The notes: generated by a model not told the origin, from the sequence alone. Positions 7,890-15,851 are shown, counted from the first letter of the stretch. The stretch is 19,749 nt of DNA from Candidatus Njordarchaeum guaymasense (GCA_030587605.1 JAUQYT010000254.1:1-19749), one strand, 5' to 3'. Numbers and translations are program-made.

Positions 7890-8573
7890 CTAGTCTCTTC
7901 TGGACATCAGATCTGGCTTGTTGGTTATGATACCGTCAACACCGAGTTCAATGAGTTTCTCGGCGACACGTCGATCATCCACAGTCCACGTGTAGACAAG
8001 GATGGAGCTCCTATGGAGTTCATTCACCATCTCTCTCGTAACCAACTCATAGGCAGGAACCATCATCCCAACCCTGAGTTCCAATGCTTTCTTGGCGACA
8101 TTTGAAATCTTCCATGCGAATATCTGACCCGTGGAAATCTTAGACTCAATTTCCTTGACTTTCTTTATGACATCCGACATAAAAGAAGTAACAATGACTT
8201 GATCTGACATTCGTTCGCGCCGTATCAAGTCTACTAGAAGCTTCTCAATGTTGGGAGCCTTGACTTCGATCATCGCTCCGACGATGTTCCTAGATGTAGC
8301 GAGAACTTCTTGGAGTGTTGGTATCTTCTCGCCTTTTCCAGCATCAAGCTTCCTTATCTCTTGAAGAGACATCTCCTTGACGCTGCCTTTCCCATTGGTT
8401 GTTCGGTCAACCTCATTATCGTGGATGACTACGAGTTGCCCATCCTTTGTAGCGTGAACGTCGACTTCAACCATGTCTACCTTCATCTCTATCGATCTAC
8501 GAATGGCCCTGATAGTGTTCTCAGGCTCGTATGCCGCCCCTCCAGCGTGACCGACTATCTTGAATGCCCTCAT
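7890..8573 (-). CDS. glycerophosphodiester phosphodiesterase (GDPD family)
   Basis: Predicted soluble, metal-dependent enzyme splitting glycerophosphodiesters into glycerol phosphate and an alcohol. In an archaeon the physiological substrate may be an ether-lipid head-group product. Family residues are visible: His9 in GHAGG, then PENT at 17-20. Glu36 and Asp38 lie in VEVDVH with His40, His51-Asp52 in VIHD, and Glu103/Lys105 in IEVKAP. TWTVDD and DGIITNKPD near the C-terminus complete the TIM-barrel pattern. I place the start at the ATG at 8573 (227 residues, typical for the family), with GGTGCTC about 9 nt upstream. The frame stays open to 8666, but that extension overlaps the upstream tldE-like gene and adds a segment unlike the family. 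It is the last gene of a minus-strand cluster, about 41 bp after its neighbour. No signal peptide was seen. Confidence 0.9.
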   Translation of the reverse strand: MRAFKIVGHAGGAAYEPENTIRAIRRSIEMKVDMVEVDVHATKDGQLVVIHDNEVDRTTNGKGSVKEMSLQEIRKLDAGKGEKIPTLQEVLATSRNIVGAMIEVKAPNIEKLLVDLIRRERMSDQVIVTSFMSDVIKKVKEIESKISTGQIFAWKISNVAKKALELRVGMMVPAYELVTREMVNELHRSSILVYTWTVDDRRVAEKLIELGVDGIITNKPDLMSRRD

Positions 8574-8614
8574 TTTTTGAGCACCATCAATTTTCTTGGC
8601 AAGTTGGAATAAAA

Positions 8615-10015
8615 CTAGGCTTGGATGCTTGCATCTTGGACGCGGATGGGCGGGGTAATGACGCACGACGGGTAAAGTGTCGGAAGATTTTTCTCAGGTG
8701 CGTTTCCTACCACATCTACCTTCTTGGCGTAATCAAAGAGGTTGCCGGCAATTCTCATCCCGCTGATCGGTGTAGATAGTTGACCGTTCTCTATCTTGAA
8801 ACCATATAGGACGCTGACTGAGAAAGACCCGTCTGGTCTCGCTGTGAAGGCAGGATCAGTTCTATCGATGTATATTCCGTCCCTGACTTCTCGGATCATT
8901 GTATCAATTGATGTGCTCCCAGGTTCAAAGATTACATTAGTTGGAAAGACCCGCGGAAGTCTCCTGAAACTCCTATAAAAGAAGTAATCTACTGTGGGCA
9001 ATTCCCACCTAACACAGTTGCCTGTGCTCTCAACAGATGCTATGCTTGCGCTTTGGTTGTTGTGGATGTAGCTCTTGAGGATTCCTTTTTCAATCAAAGT
9101 CGTTCTCTTGGATGGCATCCCTTCGTCATCCATTTTGAACGATGTAAGCCCTCCCTCAAACGTTCCGTCATCAACCAACGTGACTGCCTCGGAGGCGACC
9201 TGCTCACCTATTTTCCCTTCTAATACAGAGGCTTTACTCTGAACATTATCTGCACAGAAGGCGTTAGTAAACGCGTATGTGAAAAGCTCCGCCACAGCGA
9301 ATGGACTTAGAATAACTGTCATCTTCTTGGGCTCAACCTTCTTGGATCCGAGATACTTTAGGACATTATGCGCATTCTTGGAGGCAAAGTCCTTGACGAT
9401 GCCAACATCTTTGACTGATCTCTCAACGTCGTAAACTTCCATTTTCGCTTCTTTTCCATCCTTCGCAGATATCCCGATAGCCATTCTTGCGAAGCTTCCA
9501 TAATCTTCTACATTCAGGCCCTGAGTATTGACGATGGCAAAGCCATGCTTAGAGCGCCCAAAAAGAGCCTCATAGACTGTTACCAGCCTACTGTCAACTT
9601 CCGTCGCGCTCTTTCTGATTACCTCAGCGTTAGACATTGCTTCTTCTGGTCGCATCTCTGCAGTATGTTTGTCGAGTATGCCAGATACGCGTGAAAAACT
9701 TCTCGGCTGCCCTAAGAAACTCTCAATTCCGGCCTGAGGTTCCGCAACCTTCAAAGCACTACGCACAGATGATTTTACTGATTCGTCTCCAAGGTTGCTT
9801 AGATACGCGAATCCTAGCGCACCGCCTTTTATGACGCGGAGGGCGGCTCCAGTCATAACTTGATCTCTTGCACTGAAGTTATCCTTGCCGCTGACCTTGG
9901 TTATTCTCATGACTAAGTTCTCTCTTGATTCAATGTAGACCTCGGCATGCTCGGCGCCTTCCTTTGCGGCCATCTTCATTATCCTCTCAGCGGTAGAAAT
10001 CAAATCAGAAGTCAT
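8615..10015 (-). CDS. second TldE/PmbA-family protein
   Basis: A member of the TldD/PmbA (modulator of gyrase) superfamily, of the TldE type without HExxxH. The N-terminal half carries the long helix start (STAERIMKMAAKEGAEHAEVYI). The family core runs near residues 265-315: GKIGEQVASEAVTLVDD, then MDDEGMPSKRTTLIEKGILKSYIHN. The C-terminus ends in the family-like PSCVITPPIRV. The length is 466, normal. It follows the second TldD homologue by 48 bp on the same strand, in the same D-then-E order as the other pair. An AGGAGTGGGATCC stretch lies 8-20 nt before the ATG at 10015. Its partner lacks the zinc site, so a proteolytic role for this pair is doubtful. Confidence 0.9.
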   Translation of the reverse strand: MTSDLISTAERIMKMAAKEGAEHAEVYIESRENLVMRITKVSGKDNFSARDQVMTGAALRVIKGGALGFAYLSNLGDESVKSSVRSALKVAEPQAGIESFLGQPRSFSRVSGILDKHTAEMRPEEAMSNAEVIRKSATEVDSRLVTVYEALFGRSKHGFAIVNTQGLNVEDYGSFARMAIGISAKDGKEAKMEVYDVERSVKDVGIVKDFASKNAHNVLKYLGSKKVEPKKMTVILSPFAVAELFTYAFTNAFCADNVQSKASVLEGKIGEQVASEAVTLVDDGTFEGGLTSFKMDDEGMPSKRTTLIEKGILKSYIHNNQSASIASVESTGNCVRWELPTVDYFFYRSFRRLPRVFPTNVIFEPGSTSIDTMIREVRDGIYIDRTDPAFTARPDGSFSVSVLYGFKIENGQLSTPISGMRIAGNLFDYAKKVDVVGNAPEKNLPTLYPSCVITPPIRVQDASIQA

Positions 10016-10063
10016 GGCTCGGATCCCACTCCTATTCTTCGGCTCTTGTTCCTCTTCAAAATC

Positions 10064-11443
10064 TTATCCGATGCTTAGCTCTTTGAACCTAATGTGCGGG
10101 CCTGCCCCCGAGACTATGTTTGATTCCTCCTCCTCGGTGATTCTCAGTTGCAGGACTTCGAAATCGCTTCCAATGGCATCGATGTTCTTGAGTTCATTCA
10201 CGACGTCTATCGTGAAGCTTGGCGAAGAGACAGGGTCACCAAGCTGTCCGTTTTTTATCAGATATCCTCTCTCGGCGTTACCGGCAACGATGCGCGTTGT
10301 GCTAGCGCCTGTAAGTCCCCTTAGGTAGATTCCTTCCTTTATTCCTTCAATCATTTCCTCAAACTTAAGATTGCCAGACTTCACTATTGTGTTAGATATG
10401 AAAGGACGAGGGGCGAAAAGGGCACTCTGACACCTCGCATGCCCTTCAACCCCGGTATTGAAAATGAAAGCCGTAGATTTAGAATGTAAGTAGGACTTCA
10501 ATACACCCTTCTCGATTAGCGTTGTGGGATTACCCAGTACTCCCTCCTCATCATACTTGTACAAAACTGGAAGCCCTGCCGATGTGGGATCGTCATAAAC
10601 AACTAGGGATTCGGGACCAAGTTGCTCACCGAGTTTTCCAGCAAATCCGCCCAGTTCACCTTCAGGTATTAGAGCGAATTGAGCACAACTCATTAGCCCT
10701 ATGCTAGAAGCTAGGAGTCCAGTCAACTTGTTGTCGAGCACTGTTGGGAGTTTTCCTGATGGCGGCTCCTGTGCTGAGAGAAGCTCAACAGAATCCTTGG
10801 CAACTTGTTCAGCTGCGCTCAAGGGATCAGCCATAGCCATGAGTTCCTGTCCAGCGCTGGCAGCAATTCTCCCGACGCACCTTGAGATCTTCTCCCCCTC
10901 ACGAGCGGTGATCGTAATACGTAGCTCAGTATATGGGTGAGCCTCCTGAATCTTGGAACCATCAGAGTTCACGAAAAACCGTTCGTACACCTCATCAATG
11001 TACCTGAAGTTCGTTCCAACGACTCGCTCATCAACCTCACGTGCAGCAGAGTCACAGGACAGAATTATCTCCTTCTTCTCGTCAATAGGGATCTCTCTTG
11101 GATCGGTGACGTCACCCAGCTTCACGTTGTCTTCAACCTGAGGTGACGAAGCTAGCCCAAATTTCTCTTTAATGCTCGAGCTGCCTGCCTCAGCTATCTT
11201 TGTCGCCTTCTCAGCTGCCTGAGCAATGGTATCCTTATCCTCTCGAGTGAAAGTGGACAAACCGACCGCGCCCTTGAGTACTCTGACGTTCCCTGCTAGT
11301 TCAATCGAAGGAATTATCCTCTCAACCTTACCTGTCGTCACAAAAATAGTGTTGCTGTATATCTTCTGCAGCCTTGCATCAGCATAAGCAGCCTTGTGCT
11401 TAGATACAGCCTTATTAACAGTAGCTTCAAGAACATCAATCAA
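10064..11443 (-). CDS. TldD homologue with degenerate zinc site
   Basis: Clear TldD/PmbA superfamily member by core motifs: FAGKLGEQLGPESLVVYDDPTSAG and YDEEGVLGNPTTLIEKGVLKSYLHS in the region 267-321. It stands in the TldD position, ahead of a TldE gene. Compared without gaps to the TldD at 5066-6478, the active motif HESCGH becomes SSIGLM (residues 246-251), so both zinc histidines and the catalytic glutamate are lost. The C-terminal zinc cysteine is also absent: the end reads IVSGAGPHIRFKEL where the active copy has CGKGD. The reading frame is otherwise intact at 459 residues, so it is not an obvious pseudogene. I infer a non-catalytic binding or structural role, or a different chemistry. 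The start is TTG at 11443, set by a strong Shine-Dalgarno. Confidence 0.88.
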   Translation of the reverse strand: MIDVLEATVNKAVSKHKAAYADARLQKIYSNTIFVTTGKVERIIPSIELAGNVRVLKGAVGLSTFTREDKDTIAQAAEKATKIAEAGSSSIKEKFGLASSPQVEDNVKLGDVTDPREIPIDEKKEIILSCDSAAREVDERVVGTNFRYIDEVYERFFVNSDGSKIQEAHPYTELRITITAREGEKISRCVGRIAASAGQELMAMADPLSAAEQVAKDSVELLSAQEPPSGKLPTVLDNKLTGLLASSIGLMSCAQFALIPEGELGGFAGKLGEQLGPESLVVYDDPTSAGLPVLYKYDEEGVLGNPTTLIEKGVLKSYLHSKSTAFIFNTGVEGHARCQSALFAPRPFISNTIVKSGNLKFEEMIEGIKEGIYLRGLTGASTTRIVAGNAERGYLIKNGQLGDPVSSPSFTIDVVNELKNIDAIGSDFEVLQLRITEEEESNIVSGAGPHIRFKELSIG

Positions 11444-11449
11444 TGGGAA

Positions 11450-11457
11450 CCACCTCT
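11450..11457 (-). promoter_or_regulatory. ribosome binding site fixing a TTG start
   Basis: On the minus strand AGAGGTGG lies 6 nt before the TTG at 11443 and complements the archaeal 16S rRNA 3' end. No in-frame ATG sits at this spacing, so TTG is the likely initiator of the degenerate TldD gene. Confidence 0.65.
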
Positions 11458-11482
11458 ATGCGGAATTTCCTCATTCAGCACA

Positions 11483-11914
11483 TTACGCGACTCCTGGTGG
11501 TCTTGTCGAGGCTATGACTGACGCAACTCTCTTGGCTCTGATCATGAGAAGTGCTAAGTTGGCTCGTTTGTCTGAGAAGATGAACAACGTCGACCTTCCT
11601 GCCGCTTGAATGAGCACGGTACTGTTTTCCGATCGAAGGATTATGTTATCCAATATCCCTCCACCGATTCGTCCAACGAAACCCACCGTGGCTTTTGTTA
11701 ATTCAGTGATGTCTGTCCCTGTCACCTCTATCCTTGACCTATCCAGGAGCGTCCGATACCATTGATGTTGCACATCACCGTTCTCATCTACTACAAGGAG
11801 CGCTGAAACGCCCAGCAGTGAAGTGATTTCAAGGATAGCGCTGTCTATGGGCGAAGATCTTACGACCTCAGGTTCCCGCCTAGGCATTGGAGTGCCAAAC
11901 ATCTCACTCACCAT
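11483..11914 (-). CDS. roadblock/LC7-like protein
   Basis: Small protein with a roadblock/LC7-type fold. A central strand pair (VSALLVVDENGDVQHQW) is followed by a helix with glycines (TVGFVGRIGGGILDN). Then come the strands IILRSENSTVLIQAAG and STLFIFSD, and a closing helix (ANLALLMIRAKRVASVI). In archaea and bacteria such proteins often regulate Ras-like GTPases, but none is encoded in this window. It lacks signal or membrane segments. The start is ambiguous: AAGGAGG abuts the ATG at 11914 with no spacer, so the ATG at 11902 (codon 5) or the GTG at 11911 may be used instead. The gene precedes the degenerate TldD by 39 bp and probably heads the roadblock-TldD-TldE-GDPD transcript. Confidence 0.78.
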   Translation of the reverse strand: MVSEMFGTPMPRREPEVVRSSPIDSAILEITSLLGVSALLVVDENGDVQHQWYRTLLDRSRIEVTGTDITELTKATVGFVGRIGGGILDNIILRSENSTVLIQAAGRSTLFIFSDKRANLALLMIRAKRVASVIASTRPPGVA

Positions 11915-12160
11915 CCTCCTTTACACTCGAAAACCGTTCTAAAATTGTAAATGCAAACTCGTGCAATAAGTCCCGATCTGACTAGTCTTTGACTAACCGT
12001 CACTGAAAGATTGATGTTGAATTTGGATGACTCTTCATTTATTTTAAGGTTACCTTTTGATGCCCAGTACGCTCTCCACGCGCAATTACGTTGTCACGTC
12101 ACTGTCACAAAGGCTTCCTGTCCGGCTCTCAAGTCAGATGTTCTCTAGGCTACGGTGACA
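11915..12160 (-). promoter_or_regulatory. intergenic region with candidate promoter and short repeats
   Basis: This 246-bp space separates the CoA synthetase stop from the roadblock gene. Minus-strand TATA candidates are TTAAAATAAA (reverse complement of about 12036-12046) and TTTACAATTTT near 11940-11950. Short repeats are present: TGACTA twice with an 11-bp period (11979-11984, 11990-11995), and three copies of GTCAC in 12094-12108. No ORF or RNA gene was recognised. The promoter calls rest on composition and position only. Confidence 0.3.
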
Positions 12161-13579
12161 TCATTGCCGCTTAGCTTCGTAGTATCTGCTCAAATTAAAT
12201 AATGCCTTGGTAGCCTCGGCTACACTTTGGTAGCAGGGGATCGAGTTCTTCGTAAACATCTTCTCTATCTTGCGGCTCTCCTTCTCATAGGCAACATCGA
12301 CTAGCGTCAGAAGAACGGGTTTCCCAAGTTTGAGCTTGACGTGGTTTGCACTTACTAGGAGAGTTCTCTGTATGGCAGAAGGCATCTTGAGGTCCTTGAG
12401 GTGCCTGGACCAGTGAAAGACATAGAGCGGGGCGAACTCCACGATAATGGCGTGAATGTTCGAGTCTTCACCAATTCCTATGATGACCTTACGCAAAGCA
12501 TCAGGATTGTTGTATGAACCAGCGAGGTCTACCGGATTGCCTATGCTTGTCCCTACAGCCTGGACGACGGACTTTAGACTTCTACTAGTCTCCTCAGTTA
12601 GCTTCGGAACCTTGAGCCCGGTTCGGACGACCGTGTCCGCATTCACAACACTTGATCCTCCACTTATCGAAACAAGGGCAACGCTTTTCCCACGCGGCGG
12701 AGGCGAGAAGAGAAATGCCTTTGTGGTGCCAATCAACTCTTCAAGCGAGTCAACTTGGATGACTCTGGTTTGGCGCATCACGGCTTCCCAGATCTCTGAC
12801 GACCCAGCTAGGGATCCCGTATGTGAGGACACTGCTTTTGCCCCCGAACTTGTGATCCCACCTTTCCATATGATCACAGGTTTCTTGCTCGAGGCTCTTC
12901 TCAAGGCATCGATCAGTCTTTGACCATCCTTCGTCCCTTCCAAGTAACCTGCGATAATACTAGTCTGAGAGTCGTCTGCCAAGTAATTGAGAAGTTCCGC
13001 GTCGCCGACATCTACTGCGTTACCGTAAGACACAACCTTGCTGAACCTAATGCCATGTCTTCGACCTGCTAGCGTGAAGTTTATGGATAGTCCACCTGAC
13101 TGGGATATGAAGGCAACTGAGCCAGACTCCCTCGACTGGTCGAGGCGAAAAGCCAAACCGCTGCGCGGACAATAGACGCCCATGCAATTAGGGCCAACTA
13201 CTCGCACCCTGCCCCCAGCAGCTTTCTGAATCTCCACTTCGAGTCTCTTTCCCTCTTCGCTACCAGTCTCGCTGAAACCTGAAGAGAATATGGATGCAAA
13301 CTTCACACCTTTCTTACTGCAGTCTGAGACTATCTGAGGTACAATTCTTGCTGGAACAGATATTATCACGTAATCCACGGCGTCAGGGATCTCCAAAAGA
13401 GTCTTGAAGAACCTCTGACCCATCGCCTCGTCGACTAGCGGATTGACATAATACACGCGACCCTTGAAGTCAGCTTTATATATTGCGCGAGAGAAGTAGA
13501 AATTTCTCTCTCTGGCGTCTCCCACTATCGCAATAGAGCGAGGATTGAACAATAGATCAAGCGAGGAACCCCCAGTCAT
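12161..13579 (-). CDS. acetyl/acyl-CoA synthetase (ADP-forming), alpha subunit
   Basis: Predicted cytoplasmic subunit of the archaeal NDP-forming acyl-CoA synthetase, which converts acyl-CoA + ADP + Pi to acid + CoA + ATP during peptide or sugar fermentation. Order of parts: a CoA-binding Rossmann domain beginning LLFNPRSIAIVG; VGPNCMGVYCP; succinyl-CoA-ligase-like domains with FISQSGGLS and YGNAVDVGDAELL; then KAVSSHTGSLAGS, which carries the phosphorylated histidine (residue 253 from the start used here). The ATP-grasp beta part is absent from this polypeptide and from the window, so a separately encoded beta subunit is needed. The frame extends to an ATG at 13627. I prefer the ATG at 13579 (472 residues) because family members begin just before the LFNPRS segment. 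Neither start has a clear Shine-Dalgarno. The exact acid (acetate, branched-chain or aryl) cannot be read from the sequence. Confidence 0.9.
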   Translation of the reverse strand: MTGGSSLDLLFNPRSIAIVGDARERNFYFSRAIYKADFKGRVYYVNPLVDEAMGQRFFKTLLEIPDAVDYVIISVPARIVPQIVSDCSKKGVKFASIFSSGFSETGSEEGKRLEVEIQKAAGGRVRVVGPNCMGVYCPRSGLAFRLDQSRESGSVAFISQSGGLSINFTLAGRRHGIRFSKVVSYGNAVDVGDAELLNYLADDSQTSIIAGYLEGTKDGQRLIDALRRASSKKPVIIWKGGITSSGAKAVSSHTGSLAGSSEIWEAVMRQTRVIQVDSLEELIGTTKAFLFSPPPRGKSVALVSISGGSSVVNADTVVRTGLKVPKLTEETSRSLKSVVQAVGTSIGNPVDLAGSYNNPDALRKVIIGIGEDSNIHAIIVEFAPLYVFHWSRHLKDLKMPSAIQRTLLVSANHVKLKLGKPVLLTLVDVAYEKESRKIEKMFTKNSIPCYQSVAEATKALFNLSRYYEAKRQ

Positions 13580-13716
13580 CACCAACACGGCCCCTGAGAA
13601 TACGACTTGAAAAGCACTATGGTACATTCATAGATCAAACGCGTTATGAACATCCTATCATACGAGATGATTCTGTGTTGAATCCCCTACATGAAGATTC
13701 TCACTACACTTCACGG

Positions 13717-13736
13717 CCTTTAATATAGATTTTGCT
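13717..13736 (-). promoter_or_regulatory. candidate BRE/TATA promoter for the CoA synthetase
   Basis: The minus strand reads GCAAAATCTATATTAAAGG, a purine/A-rich BRE-like segment followed by a good TATA box (TATATTAAA). It is 90-140 bp upstream of the possible starts of the CoA synthetase and downstream of the preceding gene's T-run. Judged by eye. Confidence 0.45.
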
Positions 13737-13760
13737 TCGAGTGGCAGCTTCTAGCAGCGA

Positions 13761-13775
13761 ATAAAGAAAAAGGGG
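13761..13775 (-). terminator. T-rich terminator after the phosphodiesterase gene
   Basis: The minus strand reads CCCCTTTTTCTTTAT about 55-70 nt after the stop at 13830. A T-run of this kind is the usual archaeal termination signal. It also lies upstream of the candidate promoter for the next gene, which suggests two separate transcripts. Confidence 0.45.
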
Positions 13776-13829
13776 AGGATTCAACGAGCAACGCTTAAAT
13801 CGATACTAGCTGCGCGACATGCTCAGCCC

Positions 13830-15713
13830 TCATTTCCTTGTGCCCTTCCTTCCCTTGCCTAGTAGCTTGGACACTCCTAGTCCACCAAGGAATCCGACCA
13901 AAGCCGCCAACGAAAACTCCATAGCCGAGACAACAAAGTAGAAGTACCCTATTGCTTCACCCATATCATGGGCATACCATGGCAACCCGGTGCCGTTCCG
14001 GGCAATGTACCAAACCAGGCCTGCAAGGTAAACCATTGCTATTGTTATCAAGAACATCGACGCCCATGTGACTACTCTGGCATCGCTCTTGGGTGCCTTC
14101 TTATTGAAGTACAATAGTATCGCCATGAAAATGATAGCCGTTGGGATGAGCGTTAAGAGAGTCGGTACGAATACGCCTCCGATGACGGCTCCAGCGGAAT
14201 CGGGGAAGTAGCTACCTGAGAAAATCCACCCACAAACTGCAGTGCTGACTACGAGAAACACAAAGAATAGTGCCACTAAGATGAACAAGTCTGGAAGGAA
14301 TTTCTTCTCCCCCACAACTACACCTCTTACCCTAGTTCGCAACTTGTAGAACAATAGAGCCACAAGTATAACCACGACAACAATGATTACAATAGCCAGG
14401 ATCACTCGTCCGATAGCCTCTTCAGATATCTTCGCGCTCAACAATGAGCCCAAGACGTTACGTGATGCAGTCTCAGACGACTTCGCACTGGTGATCGCCG
14501 CATTGTTGTCTGTACCATAGTCACTTTTTGCCGACGCAAGGGATTGAGCTGCTTGCACAAGCGAAGTCAGATATGGCTCGCCAAATCCCGTCTTAAGCCT
14601 TGTGATATTCGCTTGAGCGAGACGTATATTAGCCAGGTTGATCCTGTAGATCGCTTCCCACTTTGTTGAGGGGTTCAAACATTGGAAGAGAACCGTCCCA
14701 GAGCAGTCGGTTGGAATCTCCCATCCCATAATAGCTGCGACAGTAGGAGCAACGGAATTCTGATGCACAGGGTCGTTGTATTTGCCGGGTATCACACCTT
14801 TAGAAGCATTCATCAATAGCAGGGTGTTGAGCACCTCTGGCTCTATTCCTCCATGTCCTCCCTTGTTTACGTGCCCGTGGTCAGATGCGACAACCACCAA
14901 GGTTGAAGAGAGTATCCCTGCAGCGCTGTAGTTGCCAAGAATCCACTTGACGTAAGTATCTTCATTCTGCATGGCTTTTACATAGGTTGCGCTCAAGGAG
15001 CCATCGGGGTTTATTGTGCCGTTCTCGTGTGCTGCTTCGTCAGTATCACTGAAATGCACTACCATGAATGTGGGCTTATATCTTTCCACGATCTGTCCTG
15101 CGTAGCTTGCTACATAGATGTCACGGTAGTCTGACAGAGTTGTTTCAATACTTACATCGTTGGTTCTGTTCAGTACGTTACTTTGTTGGCCCGCCTTCGC
15201 ATTGTCAAATGTTATGGAGTAATTTATCCATTTTCCAAACATCGTCTCCCAACCATCGCTCCCAACGACTGCGGCCGTGCCACCATGTCTCTGTGTGAGG
15301 TTCCACAATGAGTCTGCCTTGAATAACATGTTGTACTCATTGCTAATCACCTGGCTTTCAGTGGAGTTGCAACCAGAGCTAATCACAGCGTAGCCTGTCA
15401 TGCTGACGCTAAGCAGGGTCGAGCACTGAACATTGGTGAAGTTGGCCCAAGTAGTTATGCCCTTTATGTACGGTAAGTCGATTCTGTCAAAGATGTCTGG
15501 GCGCACTCCATCCAATACGAATATGACTGCATGAGTAGCATTTGCACCAGGTGAAGCGATAAGTGCGGAAGGTGGCGTGGCTGGAGCATAACTGTACGGG
15601 TTAACATAGTTCGTATATGTTGAGTAGCCAGAAAGCACTACTACCATGGAGCTCACGGTGAATAACGTGAGGAATATCGATGTGAAGGCTGTCGTAAAAG
15701 TCTTACTTCTCAA
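13830..15713 (-). CDS. membrane-anchored phosphodiesterase / alkaline phosphatase superfamily protein
   Basis: Predicted surface enzyme acting on phosphate mono- or diesters, with its catalytic domain outside the membrane. One N-terminal membrane segment (about 8-30) precedes the catalytic domain. Metal ligands of the type I phosphodiesterase/nucleotide-pyrophosphatase fold are visible: Asp68 in LDGVRPD; a Ser/Thr nucleophile segment at 102-106, where Ser104 aligns best; Asp223/Asp225/His229 in HFSDTDEAAHE; and Asp278-His279 with His287 in SDHGHVNKGGHGG. Many N-x-S/T sequons fit archaeal N-glycosylation. After residue ~430 come five further membrane segments and a basic tail (GRKGTRK). This topology recalls GPI ethanolamine-phosphate transferases, but no closer claim is possible. 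The start is TTG at 15713, supported by AGGAGGG 9 nt upstream. Confidence 0.85.
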   Translation of the reverse strand: MRSKTFTTAFTSIFLTLFTVSSMVVVLSGYSTYTNYVNPYSYAPATPPSALIASPGANATHAVIFVLDGVRPDIFDRIDLPYIKGITTWANFTNVQCSTLLSVSMTGYAVISSGCNSTESQVISNEYNMLFKADSLWNLTQRHGGTAAVVGSDGWETMFGKWINYSITFDNAKAGQQSNVLNRTNDVSIETTLSDYRDIYVASYAGQIVERYKPTFMVVHFSDTDEAAHENGTINPDGSLSATYVKAMQNEDTYVKWILGNYSAAGILSSTLVVVASDHGHVNKGGHGGIEPEVLNTLLLMNASKGVIPGKYNDPVHQNSVAPTVAAIMGWEIPTDCSGTVLFQCLNPSTKWEAIYRINLANIRLAQANITRLKTGFGEPYLTSLVQAAQSLASAKSDYGTDNNAAITSAKSSETASRNVLGSLLSAKISEEAIGRVILAIVIIVVVVILVALLFYKLRTRVRGVVVGEKKFLPDLFILVALFFVFLVVSTAVCGWIFSGSYFPDSAGAVIGGVFVPTLLTLIPTAIIFMAILLYFNKKAPKSDARVVTWASMFLITIAMVYLAGLVWYIARNGTGLPWYAHDMGEAIGYFYFVVSAMEFSLAALVGFLGGLGVSKLLGKGRKGTRK

Positions 15714-15722
15714 ACAAGATTG

Positions 15723-15729
15723 CCCTCCT
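15723..15729 (-). promoter_or_regulatory. ribosome binding site fixing a TTG start
   Basis: AGGAGGG on the minus strand, 9 nt before the TTG at 15713, selects that codon for the phosphodiesterase. The resulting N-terminus gives a normal positively charged stub (RSK) before the membrane segment. Confidence 0.6.
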
Positions 15730-15851
15730 AGATGTCGTAACGGCGAAGTTCACTCTTCTTTCTATTCTTACGTTAAGACAAAATATGACACTCAACTATG
15801 CTATATGGATTACTATTCCTGGCTGCGACTCATTCACAGTTGATTTGGGGG

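Noticed and set aside
8574..8666. N-terminal extension of the GDPD frame to an ATG at 8666
   Set aside because: It overlaps the end of the upstream tldE-like gene by about 50 bp and adds 31 residues unlike the family. The ATG at 8573 has a GGTG-type ribosome-binding site and directly precedes the conserved GHAGG segment.
10064..11443. Pseudogene interpretation of the degenerate TldD
   Set aside because: The frame is intact over the family's full length, the ribosome-binding site is strong, and the non-catalytic core motifs are preserved; only zinc-site residues are lost.
13580..13627. Upstream start for the CoA synthetase alpha subunit
   Set aside because: It is possible, but neither start has a clear ribosome-binding site and the extra 16 residues precede the normal family N-terminus. 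It is kept only as an alternative.
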